Positions 9,298 through 18,206 of a stretch of 64,000 nucleotides of DNA are shown in pieces. Each line of letters begins with the position of its first letter. The first letter of the stretch is position 1. The notes beneath the pieces were generated by a model, which saw nothing but the letters and a program-made list of their open reading frames with translations, ran no database searches and was not told the DNA's origin. Source of the DNA: Trichomonas vaginalis G3 (lineage: Eukaryota > Parabasalia > Trichomonadida > Trichomonadidae); the NCBI RefSeq assembly GCF_026262505.1, contig NC_067204.1:25017300-25081299 (forward strand), read 5' to 3'. The translations under genes were made by a program, and so were the position numbers.

Positions 9298-9834
9298 TAA
9301 AAAAATGTCACTTTTTTGAAAACGTTTTTACTTCATGCAATGTTTAACTATTTCACCATCTTCTTTAACACCCCAGTACTTACGCTTGGAGAGGATATGA
9401 ACTTCGGAAAATACCTTATCTAGCTTAAAACAGCCCATCTTTTCACCGACTAAACCCATTTCAATGAGTTTGTTATAGCCTTCTTCGTTCGTCATGAGTG
9501 TGTCAATGTTCTCATAGTAAACCTTGACTTTCGATTTGACTTCGGAGAAGAATTTGTTGTAGTTGTCAAGTACTGCCTTTGCGAACTGATGGTAAGACCA
9601 ATGTTCGACAATAGGTTTTAATGTGGTTACTAAGCCACTTTGACCTTGAGTGAATTCGTACTTCAAAACAAAAGGAGAAAACCTTTCAACAAAGTTGTCG
9701 ACCTTCTCATAATGTTTACTCTTCATCTCTTGAGGTTTCTTAATGGAATATCCCCATGTCGAATTCATAAGCAATTTGAGTGTCATTGCAAGTTTGGGGT
9801 TTGAAGCTTTCCTAATATCATAGAGTTGTTGTAT

Positions 9835-10790
9835 TGTTATATACGAAAACGATAAAAACAGTTTGACAGAAAAGTGACAACTTTACGTGTCAAAAATATA
9901 AAAAGTGATATTTTATTCATCATTATCTTCTTCATAATTTATTTCATATTCTTCGTCTTACCAACAAAAGATGGGAATGTGAACAATTGCGGGCAATTTT
10001 TAGCCATTTTGGCTTGGAACTAGAGCCTGCGAGGTACATGGATAGTATCAGTACCTCACAGGCTCTAGTTCTCTATATGGCGCCGAGAAATTTTGGTGAA
10101 ATGTGGTCGCATTTCACCAAAATTTTTTCGGCGCCATAGGATGAATTGGAGGGTGAGAGATATTATTTCATACAATACTACTCTCACCCTCCAATTCCCA
10201 GCCAAAATGGCTAAAAATTGCCCGCAATGTGAACAATTGCGGGCAATTTTTAGCCATTTTGGCTTGGAACTAGAGCCTGCGAGGTACATGGATAGTATCA
10301 GTACCTCACAGGCTCTAGTTCTCTATATGGCGCCGAGAAATTTTGGTGAAATGTGGTCGCATTTCACCAAAATTTTTTCGGCGCCATAGGATGAATTGGA
10401 GGGTGAGAGATATTATTTCATACAATACTACTCTCACCCTCCAATTCCCAGCCAAAATGGCTAAAAATTGCCCGCAATGTGAACAATTGCGGGCAATTTT
10501 TAGCCATTTTGGCTTGGAACTAGAGCCTGCGAGGTACATGGATAGTATCAGTACCTCACAGGCTCTAGTTCTCTATATGGCGCCGAGAAATTTTGGTGAA
10601 ATGTGGTCGCATTTCACCAAAATTTTTTCGGCGCCATAGGATGAATTGGAGGGTGAGAGATATTATTTCATACAATACTACTCTCACCCTCAATTTTAAT
10701 TACTTAAACTCATTCTATTTTTTTGACATGTAAATGTCACTTTTACTGAGATCTGACACAATGTCAGATCTCTTTTTTTCGTATATAAGA
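9835..10790. mobile_element. Non-autonomous hairpin-array DNA transposon (IS481-like ends), 956 bp
   Basis: Flanked by 4-bp direct repeats GTAT (9831-9834 and 10791-10794). The left end reads TGTTATATACGAAAA and the right end, on the other strand, TCTTATATACGAAAA. The inverted repeat continues with gaps for about 75 bp (AAAAGTGACA, then TTTACRTGTCAAAAA). The interior is almost wholly a tandem array of four-hairpin units. No coding gene. Size, TSD length, TGTT-type end and interior plan match the elements at 43147-44088 and 57370-59857, so I infer mobilisation by the same kind of transposase. It lies within polB of Polinton 1. Confidence 0.8.
9979..10693. repeat. Tandem array, 250-bp unit of four hairpins, almost three copies
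   Basis: Copies start at 9979, 10229 and 10479 and are virtually identical. Each unit contains four hairpins. In the middle unit: 10200-10264 (29-bp perfect stem, 7-base loop, spanning the unit junction), 10268-10320 (20-bp stem with one mismatch, 13-base loop), 10326-10388 (about 28-bp stem with small mismatches, GGCGCC in the stem) and 10393-10447 (17-bp perfect stem, about 21-base loop). Very little sequence lies between hairpins. Apparent open frames across the array are by-products of the palindromes. Confidence 0.93.
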
Positions 10791-12471
10791 GTATGACTTT
10801 TCCAACTGTATAGTTCCTTCCCGGGAACTCACCATCTTCGTTTGGAATTCCAGTCGGAATATATTGGACAAACCTCATGTATGCAGCGTTAAGGTCGACA
10901 TAGTATATCTTTTCATCTGAGTCGAACTTGTCGCAACCAATTGGTCCAGTTTGTGGAAATTCAAGTGAGTCTCTTATCTTCTGAGAAACTTCTCCTGTTA
11001 TCTCATAAACATCGTCGAAGCAACCTGTTTCATATAAAACCTTCTGACCTAACTCAGATGCTCTCCAATACAATCTGACGTCAATTGGATGTCTCAATGG
11101 AAGTTTGTTTATAGCATCTTGAAGTTCTTGCAACCTCATTGGAAGTTCTTCTGGTTCAGGTTGGTATCCGAACAAACCAACTCCTTGTGGAACTGTGTAC
11201 TTCTTTTGTACTAGAACTTTGTCTGGAACAACTTTTGGTCTTGCTAACAATGAAAAGTTTGTTTCGTCTTTTGGTACAAAAGTTTCTGTCAGCTTGTCAT
11301 CTGGAATTGGTTCCAACAAACCTTTCTCGAAAAGAATGTTGACAGCTCTGACAATGTTGCACTTACTTTTACCAAAGAATGGGTTTGTAAGACTTTCGTT
11401 CAACATGAAGTGGTTGTGGACAATTACAATCTTCAACCATGGTAAGTCTTTGTCAACAACATAGTCGTCATGTGAAGAACCTTTCTCAGTCGGAATGTTG
11501 ACTCGGATATTGACATTTGCCAACGGTGCAATTTTTGCCAATTGACCTCTGAGAATGTACCTTGTCTTCACACATGACTCAAGATACTTCATCTTCTCAT
11601 CTGTAACAAGACCAGAGTTCCTGAGACATGTAAGAATGCAAGGTTCGTTGACAATTGTTTCAATTGAATTGTAAATTCCATACCTTGTCAAGTCAATGTC
11701 AGACTTATTTATGAAGGGGAAGTATCCAGCATGTTGTCTCACTACTTGAGGGTTAGGTTGGTACCATTCGAACTTGACACTTGCAATTCCTTCAATTGCA
11801 TTCAAAATGTCTGAGTCGGAGTCAACCATTTGTTCTCTCTTTGTAGTCTTGAAAGCGTCAAGAAGTTTTGCGGCTGTTTGTTCATTGCCATGTGCATAGT
11901 AAATGTGACCATCCAAATCTGTTATGGTCAATCTGAGATTGTGTCCTTTCTTATTTCCGTCTTGAATTGCAGCAAGTACACCCATGAAGCCTTCTTTGTT
12001 CTTTCCTTCGTCAAAGTTTACTGTAAAGGTTCGACCAGAAGTAATTTGACTTCTAACTTCACGGTACTTCTCATATGCATATCTTGTTCTTTCCATAGGA
12101 GCATGACCATCCTCTGCACTACCTTTTTTCCTTCTTAAAGGATGTAATTGTTCGTCATGTTTCCAGTAGAATCTGGCAAAGCCGTCGTGTCCTTCAACCT
12201 GAGGTTCACTAACATCGAAAGGCATGTCCATAAGACGTTCTTCTTCTAACCTCTCTAGTCTGTTTGGATAATTGGCACGTGCTGTTTCCAAATCTAATTC
12301 GTAGGTCAGACCAGCCAGTTTGTCATAGACTTTTATTGGCTTTCCCTTCCTATATTTAAACTTCTTCGAAACTCTCCAACCATATCTTTGTAACTCTGCT
12401 TTTATTCTAGCAGACTTTCTGTCCATTCTATATGGGGGCATTTTTATAAAAATAAAAAAATATTTTTTTCT

Positions 12472-13056
12472 TTACTTTACATAACCGCCTGCTGCCATAA
12501 GTCTTTGACGCCAACCCATACCAGCTAATGAAGGTTGACTTGGTTTAGTTTGGAAACTAAACTTTGGTTTTGGTTTATCTTCAGTTTTTGGTTTTTCTTC
12601 TTCTATCGGTTTTTCGTCACTTTTCGGTTCCTCTGACTTTACTTCACTTGCAGGAACAGTTGTGTCGTCAACATCTTCATAAATATCATATGCCATTTGT
12701 TTTTGTTTTCCTTTCAACTTTTTGTGTTTGTTGTAAAGTTTAGAATATTTCGACTCTAAGTCAATGAGATGTTCTATAATGAACTGTTGGTCAGTGAAGT
12801 AAACTTTTCCATCTGTTGTCTCGAAAGCTCCTTCAGACTTCAATATTTTATTTGTGAGAGTCTGTTTCTTTTTTGAGATACTAGCCGTTCCATTTCTATG
12901 AAAAGTGACTTTATAGTTAGGGTTTGTATTTCCAGACCTGGCACTTTCTATTATTGAATTTTTCTCTTCATCTGTAAGTTCTTTGACAGGTTTTGACAAT
13001 GGTTCTGAACTTTTTGTTTGTGGTGTCAAATCTACCGTTTCAACTTCTTCGGTCAT
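12472..13056 (-). CDS. Unknown Polinton protein with Pro/Lys/Glu-rich region, 194 aa
   Basis: Starts MTEEVETVDLTPQTKSSEP. Residues ~40-80 (YKVTFHRNGTASISKKKQ) resemble YVHQMKDGRVQFRKIKQ in the 35530-35769 protein of the second element, followed in both by a helical segment, so the two are probably homologous. Residues ~130-165 are a low-complexity EEPK/KPKTEDKPK stretch, and the C terminus is basic and glycine-rich (GMGWRQRLMAAGGYVK). It lies directly upstream of polB on the same strand. Role unknown, possibly a DNA-binding or virion protein. Confidence 0.55.
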   Translation of the reverse strand: MTEEVETVDLTPQTKSSEPLSKPVKELTDEEKNSIIESARSGNTNPNYKVTFHRNGTASISKKKQTLTNKILKSEGAFETTDGKVYFTDQQFIIEHLIDLESKYSKLYNKHKKLKGKQKQMAYDIYEDVDDTTVPASEVKSEEPKSDEKPIEEEKPKTEDKPKPKFSFQTKPSQPSLAGMGWRQRLMAAGGYVK

Positions 13057-13075
13057 TTCATCTCAGTAAAAAATT

Positions 13076-13441
13076 TTAGTTTGGTTTGTTTTCAACTGGT
13101 TGTTGTTGTGGAGGTGGGATGGTTCCTTTAATAATATCATTCAGTTTCACATGCTGAGCCTGACTATATGGTATCGGTTTAAATGCTGGAAGCCGACAAA
13201 TCCATCTTGAACTCATTTGTCTCAATGCTTCAGGGTTTGTATAAAACTCTTTCCATCTCATATTTGCATACCATGGTGGCAAACCTAACGCAGCGTCATT
13301 TGACATGGCAGTTTGCATTTGTACATCTGTTGGCACTTGACCATAGTTTGCCATTGCAGCTTGTATTCTAACTTCATTTGGAATATTCTCTGGGTTTGGT
13401 TGTCCAGGTTGCTGTGCATTCGCTAAGTTCTGTGCGTCCAT
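13076..13441 (-). CDS. Unknown Polinton protein, 121 aa
   Basis: MDAQNLANAQQPGQPNPENI, Gln/Pro/Asn-rich at both ends with a more ordered middle (PPWYANMRWKEFYTNPEALR). Two related short repeats, NEVRIQAAMANYGQVP and TDVQMQTAMSNDAALG, are seen near residues 22-55. Same strand and tight spacing with the 12472-13056 gene suggest a gene block. No recognised family. Confidence 0.5.
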   Translation of the reverse strand: MDAQNLANAQQPGQPNPENIPNEVRIQAAMANYGQVPTDVQMQTAMSNDAALGLPPWYANMRWKEFYTNPEALRQMSSRWICRLPAFKPIPYSQAQHVKLNDIIKGTIPPPQQQPVENKPN

Positions 13442-13464
13442 TTAATATTAGATAAAAATATCTC

Positions 13465-13596
13465 TTACGAGTACATATGCTGAACATTTGCAGACATTGG
13501 TTCATCTTCATATTCTCTGTACTTTTCTGCCACGTCAAATAAATAAATGACACAATGGAAAAAACCTAAAACAAGTAGTCCTATTTCAAACCACAT
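13465..13596 (-). CDS. Small membrane protein, 43 aa
   Basis: ATG at 13596 opens MWFEIGLLVLGFFHCVIYLF, a single membrane span, followed by an acidic tail (KYREYEDEPMSANVQHMYS). It overlaps the 3' end of the methyltransferase gene by 16 bases. The 46-codon gene at 35820-35960 in the second element has the same plan: a hydrophobic N terminus, an acidic tail and CQHIYC against VQHMYS at the C terminus. The pair is probably a conserved micro-gene. Confidence 0.6.
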   Translation of the reverse strand: MWFEIGLLVLGFFHCVIYLFDVAEKYREYEDEPMSANVQHMYS

Positions 13597-14394
13597 TTAC
13601 TTACTAATAAAATTTCTTTATTGTGACACTTTCTCCAGTTTATAGGACCTCTCTCATATTCTATCTTGTCATATATAAACTCATAGTCATGTATGTCCTC
13701 TAACCATCTCATAACGGTTTCCAAATCACTTTTATCGGATGTAAAGTAAAAGCATGGATGGTTATGTATAACGTCTAAAGTTTCTAAAGAGTCTCTCAAA
13801 GTCCAGTCTACTTGGTATTGAAAATCCCATGTGTTATAGAACGGCGGGTCCATTATAAAGAAAACATTTTCCTTGTCTTTATATTTTTCATACAACTCTG
13901 TCCAATGACATCTCACAAACTCTATACCCTCAATATATTTTTCTATGTCCTCTTTGAAAACATTTGTATAGTTAAGATATAAAACTTTTGACATAAGTGT
14001 TTCAATGTCATGAACTCTTATAGAACCACTATATAATAGTCTAGCAGATATACTATCCCAGTCTATATATTCTGCTTTTTTCAAAACCTCTCTCACAATA
14101 TTTTTCTTATCTAATGGTATACGTTCCATCTTACCTATAGGTATCTTTTCTTTTAACTCTTTCAATATATTATTTGTGTCTGGAATATGTTTGAGACGGT
14201 CCATATAGTTGTCGAAGTCATTGCATATAATCTTTGAGTCAGGAAATACGGTATGACATAAATGGGATATATAGAAACTTCCACCGAACAAATCTACAAA
14301 TATTAGACCATTCGGTAGTTTCTTAACTTCTCTCAATATCTTTACATTTACTCTTATTTCCAAAGAACGGTAACGGCGGTTTTGTAAAATTCAT
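13581..14394 (-). pseudogene. D12-class DNA N6-adenine methyltransferase of Polinton 1
   Basis: Methylates adenine in DNA using S-adenosylmethionine. The SAM-binding motif I reads FVDLFGGSFYISH and the catalytic motif IV reads FFIMDPPFYN, both in the order and spacing of the Dam/D12 class. The target-recognition part between them is helical. Such enzymes could mark element DNA as self or silence host or rival DNA. N6-methyladenine is known to be abundant in Trichomonas, so the activity suits this host. The N-terminal region appears damaged. Five initiator-like boxes lie upstream. Confidence 0.75.
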
Positions 14395-14525
14395 TTATAT
14401 ATAATAATAAAAATGTTTTTACCCGAAAAGTGATAGAAAAGTGACAAAACATGAAAACATATATAATTTGTGAAAAGTGACACAAAAAGTGACATTTTAA
14501 AAAGTGACATCATTAATATGATGTA
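14395..14525 (-). promoter_or_regulatory. Cluster of five TCACTTTT initiator-like boxes
   Basis: Read on the reverse strand, towards the methyltransferase gene, the stretch contains TCACTTTT five times within about 110 bases. The consensus fits the parabasalid initiator TCA(C/T)T(A/T). Seen directly; that several of them are used is inference. They could instead be sites in the terminal repeat of the Polinton. Confidence 0.5.
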
Positions 14526-14680
14526 AATAACAACGGTTTTGGTTTTGTCACTGGCTGGTCGGCTGGGGTTCGGTCCTCCTCTTGGGTCTTGGGCAAAATT
14601 TCTTATGGGCTAGAGGGCGCAACGCGCCTGGAAGCCCCACTTACCTGACCTGTATGATACTGAAGATAGTTTTTATTTTA
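14526..14680. other. GC-rich hairpin block at the Polinton 1 border
   Basis: A stretch (about 14541-14660) far richer in GC than its surroundings. It contains nested inverted repeats GGGC..GGGCGC-AAC-GCGCC..GCCC near 14607-14638. It resembles no tRNA I can fold. It may be the end of the Polinton or a structured host RNA, undecided. Confidence 0.35.
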
Positions 14681-14789
14681 TATGGGTATGATACACAATA
14701 CTTCATATATAAAACTTGTTCCGGATTACAGAGATTTTAAAAATTTTCCATCTTTCCAAATTCACTATAATAATTCTATTGCAATTGCA

Positions 14790-15090
14790 ATCATGACAAT
14801 CGACTCACAATCATTTTTTGTCAAATATTTAGCATTTCAAGTAACAATATTGCAAATTTTTCAATTCCAACTAAGAATTTCGCGCAAATTCATCCCAAAT
14901 TTTTCATTACTTCATATTATAAAACTTGTTTCTAGATATTTAGCTTCAAATATAAAATGTGATTCGATATATCTGCTTATGTACAACCGAATTTTCTTAC
15001 TAATTCAAGAAATTTTTCAAAGATCTATATTGTAAAATGGCAAAGCCTTCCGCAGCTGAGTTGTTTTCCTGAGAATTTATGAAAAACAAT
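14790..15090 (+). pseudogene. Relic of a beta-helix surface-protein gene (3' end)
   Basis: The segment ending ATGGCAAAGCCTTCCGCAGC, then TTTTCCTGAGAATT, is closely similar to the 3' end of the 16511-17491 gene (KASAAQLFS stop), including sequence after the stop codon. Upstream a SYYKTCF-type segment corresponds to SYYYQEKCFG there. It is a decayed paralogue with in-frame stops, not a working gene. Confidence 0.55.
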
Positions 15091-15144
15091 ACTCCAAAAA
15101 GGTGTTGGATGTTCTAAATATTATGTATCATGGAAAATGTGTGT

Positions 15145-15218
15145 TTTTTAATGAATGGGCAAGCTTTTAGGTGGCGATTTATAAACATTGAAAAGGAATT
15201 CCATTTTGACATGTAAAT
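15145..15218 (+). pseudogene. Gene-tail relic related to the 42156-42458 reading
   Basis: The stretch GGCAAGCTTTTAGGTGGCGA through CATTGAAAAGGAATTCC to TTTTGACATGTAA parallels the last 65 bases of the 42156-42458 reading (QAF..IIEKDSYFDM stop). It also continues in similarity past the stop (TTTTRTAAAGTA). No intact gene is attached. Confidence 0.45.
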
Positions 15219-15388
15219 TTTATAAAGTATAAGGAATTCTTTATTTGATTTTTTAGTTCCATTTTGTTTGTCATATACTTTGTATTATATGTCATATAAT
15301 ATTCGATGAAAAGAATGAATGATGTGAAGTGAAAAAGAAATAATAAGAATAAAATTTCCAAAAAGTTTGACACTTTTACAAAAAGTCA

Positions 15389-16228
15389 ATGACCATTATT
15401 CAAGATGGATCCAGCGAGTTCCTATATTTATATGTGTTCGCTTTTCTATTGGTAGTGTTAGTTGTAGTTTCAATACCAGGCGCAAAAACTTTCTTCAGTA
15501 TGATCCGCAATATTAATAATGAGGAATATGTTAATTCATTCCTTTCTCAGCAACCAATGATTTCCGATCATGCTATATCAAGAACGTATGTTAGTGAAGG
15601 GGGTGATACTGAAACTTTCGCAGGTCGGTACAATTTTAATTTTGGATCATGGGAATTCCAACCTTTAAATATCTCATATGATGAAAATGAAACAGTCATT
15701 TATCTGTTAAAAGAAAAATATATAATGAATGAAGAAACAAAAGAAAAATTCAATCGTTTTTATCAGAATATTCAAAACAAATCTCGTAATATTAAAGATT
15801 TTGATAGATTTGTGTATGATAATTCCGATACACGCTTGGTTTGCTTTAATAAAAAATATTCAAAAATCATCAATTTTATGTCAAGCAAATATGGTCTATA
15901 TTTATATATATTCTTAAGAATAATAAGAATGCATCCGATTTATGAAAAGATATTCTTTATGCAAGCTGATAAATATATCGAAATTTTAGTTGAAAAACAT
16001 ATCTCAATGGATGAAAAAGAATTTCAATATAGATTCGATAGAGATGATCCAAAAGCAAGTAGAATCGAGCCCAGATGGCAAAATGATGGTGTAATGACGT
16101 ATCTAGATCGTGGGATTGTTCTAGTCATTTTATTCTGTCACTTAATGTGGATTTCTTTAAATGTCAAGAATGATGAAGAACCGTGTCCAATTATTTATGA
16201 TATTATTAATGGGAGATACAGAATATGA
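15389..16228 (+). CDS. Host hypothetical membrane-anchored protein, 279 aa
   Basis: ATG 15389 opens MTIIQDGSSEF, followed by one strong membrane span near residues 12-33 (LYVFAFLLVVLVVVSIPGA). The rest is soluble, charged and Tyr/Phe-rich, with a second, weaker hydrophobic segment near residue 245 (GIVLVILFCHLMWISL). TTGACACTTTTAC, an initiator-like sequence, lies 17 bases before the ATG. Intact and uninterrupted, with AT-rich codon use like other host genes here. I do not recognise the family; a type II or signal-anchored surface or endomembrane protein is possible. Confidence 0.6.
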   Translation: MTIIQDGSSEFLYLYVFAFLLVVLVVVSIPGAKTFFSMIRNINNEEYVNSFLSQQPMISDHAISRTYVSEGGDTETFAGRYNFNFGSWEFQPLNISYDENETVIYLLKEKYIMNEETKEKFNRFYQNIQNKSRNIKDFDRFVYDNSDTRLVCFNKKYSKIINFMSSKYGLYLYIFLRIIRMHPIYEKIFFMQADKYIEILVEKHISMDEKEFQYRFDRDDPKASRIEPRWQNDGVMTYLDRGIVLVILFCHLMWISLNVKNDEEPCPIIYDIINGRYRI

Positions 16229-16510
16229 TTACCAAAGAAATTTTTCAAATAACATAAATTACCGTTTTTTACAACCTAGATCATTGAAAGATATCTCCCA
16301 TTTAAATATCTTTTTGATGAGTTTATACGAATAATTTATAGAATATACCAAAGCCCATAATTTTTGACAACCTTAATTATTGAAGTAATATGATCAAATT
16401 ATTTTCCAAATAGTTGAGTCATGTAAATCAAAATAAAAACGGGGAAAATGTTTTTATAGACAGACTAAATGCAATTAATATATAGATATACGCCCAAATG
16501 AATATCATAC

Positions 16511-17491
16511 TTGAAAATATCAAAAAAATTCAGCTGGTCTGAATTTTTTGGTAATCAAGTAAAAAACAGTAAGACTAATAATAAAGCTCTATTTGATGAT
16601 ACATGTAATAAAAATTATTACATTTTTAATTGTTTATTTAAAAAATGCAAATCATATGGGGCAATTTACATTAAGAGCGAATACGCCATTTCCACAATGG
16701 TTGAAGAATGTATATTTTACAAATGCAGTTCCACAGATGAAGGCGGATCTTTTTGCTATAATTGCAAAGGAGAAGGGCATTTAGTACAACAGAGAAATTG
16801 TTATTTTGCATCTGTATCATCAACTAGTGCCATGGCATTTTCTTCAAATGTTAAGTTTGGAACATCCAATAAAAATTATGTATATGAAGTTACATGTGTT
16901 AGATGTGCTGATAGTGTAACAGTCCCAGATAAAACTTTAGAAATGTCGCATGGCGAACAACGTTTTTATAATAGCAACATCACAAACAACAAAAATAGAG
17001 AAAAAGCATCGATCTCAAGTGGCATTTCAGGAGGTCCTGGTATATGTAAATATTCGTCATTCAGAGAAAATACTCAGACAGAAAGTCGTTCGTTTGCATT
17101 TTTTAGTTATTATGATTCATGTATAAGGACAGCTTCATATTGCAATGCTATAGGAAATAAATGCGGAAAAAATAATAAACAAGTTTTATTTGAAAACACT
17201 TACAAAACTAATATTGATCACTGTATATTTAGAAATAACAATGCTGTTTACATGTTTGGAAATTGGGGTTATGAGGGTGATACTTTTACAATTTCAGATT
17301 CATATTTTGATACATATTCAAAATCGGGAACTGCAATTGTCAATACCAAAAATTCCAAAAATAATTACAATTTTAATCATTTTTCTTACTATTATCAGGA
17401 AAAATGCTTTGGCCCCAAAAGAAATACTGCAATTAAACGATCTCGTATTGTTAAAATGACAAAAGCTTCCGCAGCTCAATTGTTTTCCTGA
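16511..17491 (+). pseudogene. Beta-helix (Pmp-like) surface protein fragment
   Basis: 326 codons open from just after a stop, without an initiating ATG at the start, so the 5' end is missing. The product has regular short segments such as YYIFNCLFKKC, MVEECIFYKCSS, GICKYSSFREN, IDHCIFRNNNAV and FTISDSYFD. These are the rungs of a right-handed parallel beta-helix, as in Chlamydia polymorphic-membrane-protein-like families of parabasalids. Many Cys residues, and no C-terminal membrane span before the KASAAQLFS end. Intact family members are longer with an N-terminal signal and C-terminal anchor. This is a gene fragment. Confidence 0.6.
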
Positions 17492-18030
17492 GAATTCGTG
17501 AAAAACTCTATTCTGTAATGGAATAATGATATAATATAGATATATTAGAGCTAGTTCTAATTATCACACAATAGATAGTATAAAAGTTATAAATGAACTA
17601 TATATATGATAGGGTTGTTAGATTCCCGACGATAGGTGTCTTGGAAGATTTGCCTGGTGTCATCATAGTGTCTTTAAATCAAAAATTTTATTTTGGAGTT
17701 AGTTTTATTGATTTTTCAATAAAAAACATTTCTAAAACAAGAAAATAAAACGATAAAATATTTATATAGGGTGTCCAAAGGTGCGTTTAGCACAGCGCTC
17801 TATATGAGACTATTAAAGGAGATATATGCTGATTATAAATATATAATAAAAAATATGAATATATGTATATGATGAGTATGTTGTATTTTGGCGCCATGCC
17901 GGGATATAAAATGAATTTTGAGACAAGAGGCGGTTTCGCGGGAAATTTTGGCGGGATTTTTTCATTTTTTTAATGAATCATAAAGAAAACATCCTCGCTC
18001 TTGCAAAAATATCATTTTATTTTTTTCATT
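17492..18030. other. Host spacer with E2F-like sites and an initiator
   Basis: No full gene. Near 17889-17960 there are three E2F-like boxes: TTTTGGCGCCA, TTTCGCGGGAAA (a palindrome) and TTTTGGCGGGA. They are followed by TCATTTTTTTAATG, an initiator with an ATG at about 17973 that opens only 28 codons (MNHKENILALAKISF) running into the Polinton 2 border. This looks like the promoter and first codons of a cell-cycle-type host gene cut off by the element. That reading is inference. Confidence 0.4.
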
Positions 18031-18153
18031 GGTGTCAAACCTTTATTAGGATTTCTTAGAAATGCTTGTTTCGCTATTCAAGTCAGACCAGCTGGCATTC
18101 CTGCTGTTAGAATTGATGATTATAATTTAGCTGCTGATGGAGGTGATGAATAA
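18031..18153 (+). pseudogene. C-terminal gene fragment at the left border of Polinton 2
   Basis: Open stretch reading GVKPLLGFLRNACFAIQVRP and on to a Gly-Asp-rich end (LAADGGDE stop). It has no start and is the tail of a longer gene, possibly a capsid-type gene given the position. It is followed by the AT-rich spacer and TTTTTTTATTTTTATAAAA before the HNH gene. Confidence 0.35.
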
Positions 18154-18206
18154 AAATAAAACTAGTTAATTTTTAATTTTCTGATTTTTTTATTTTTATA
18201 AAAAGA

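Larger units (their letters stand above)
9328..12441 (-). pseudogene. DNA polymerase B of Polinton 1, interrupted by a transposon
   Basis: Family B DNA polymerase of the protein-primed (Polinton) type. The promoter-proximal part (10791-12441) contains the N-terminal region shared with the second element (HNHFMLNE there DHYMLNE) and palm motif A as YYVDLNAAYMRFV. The distal part (9328-9830) has motif B KLLMNSTWGYSI and a motif C-like VYYENIDTLMT. I found no clear exonuclease motifs. Between the two parts sits the hairpin-array transposon 9835-10790 with its GTAT target duplication. The ATG at 12441 is preceded by the shared TTTTTTTATTTTTATAAAA motif. Confidence 0.8.
1..14525. mobile_element. 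Polinton/Maverick element 1 (left end outside window)
   Basis: Virus-like DNA element recognised by its gene set: capsid-type genes at the left, D5-like SF3 helicase, FtsK/HerA-type packaging ATPase, protein-primed-type DNA polymerase B and a DNA adenine methyltransferase, with about ten small accessory genes between. The left end, probably with the integrase, lies outside the window. The right border is placed near 14,525, where viral-type sequence gives way to host gene relics; I could not define the terminal inverted repeat. Several genes are homologous to genes of the second element at 18-36 kb, but in another order. It is broken at roughly half a dozen or more places and its polB holds an inserted DNA transposon. 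It looks moderately old: still easily read, but not whole. Confidence 0.88.

Noticed and set aside
10093-10639. Several overlapping open frames on both strands with identical translations
   Set aside because: They are the hairpin array read through. The palindromes give the same peptide on both strands and the 250-bp period makes copies. No gene evidence.
14541-14660. Possible tRNA (GGTTCGGTCC resembles a T-arm)
   Set aside because: No acceptor pairing or anticodon arm at the right distances.
14682-15035. 117-codon frame
   Set aside because: Composition is AT-rich noise. The region is better explained by a decayed beta-helix gene in other frames.
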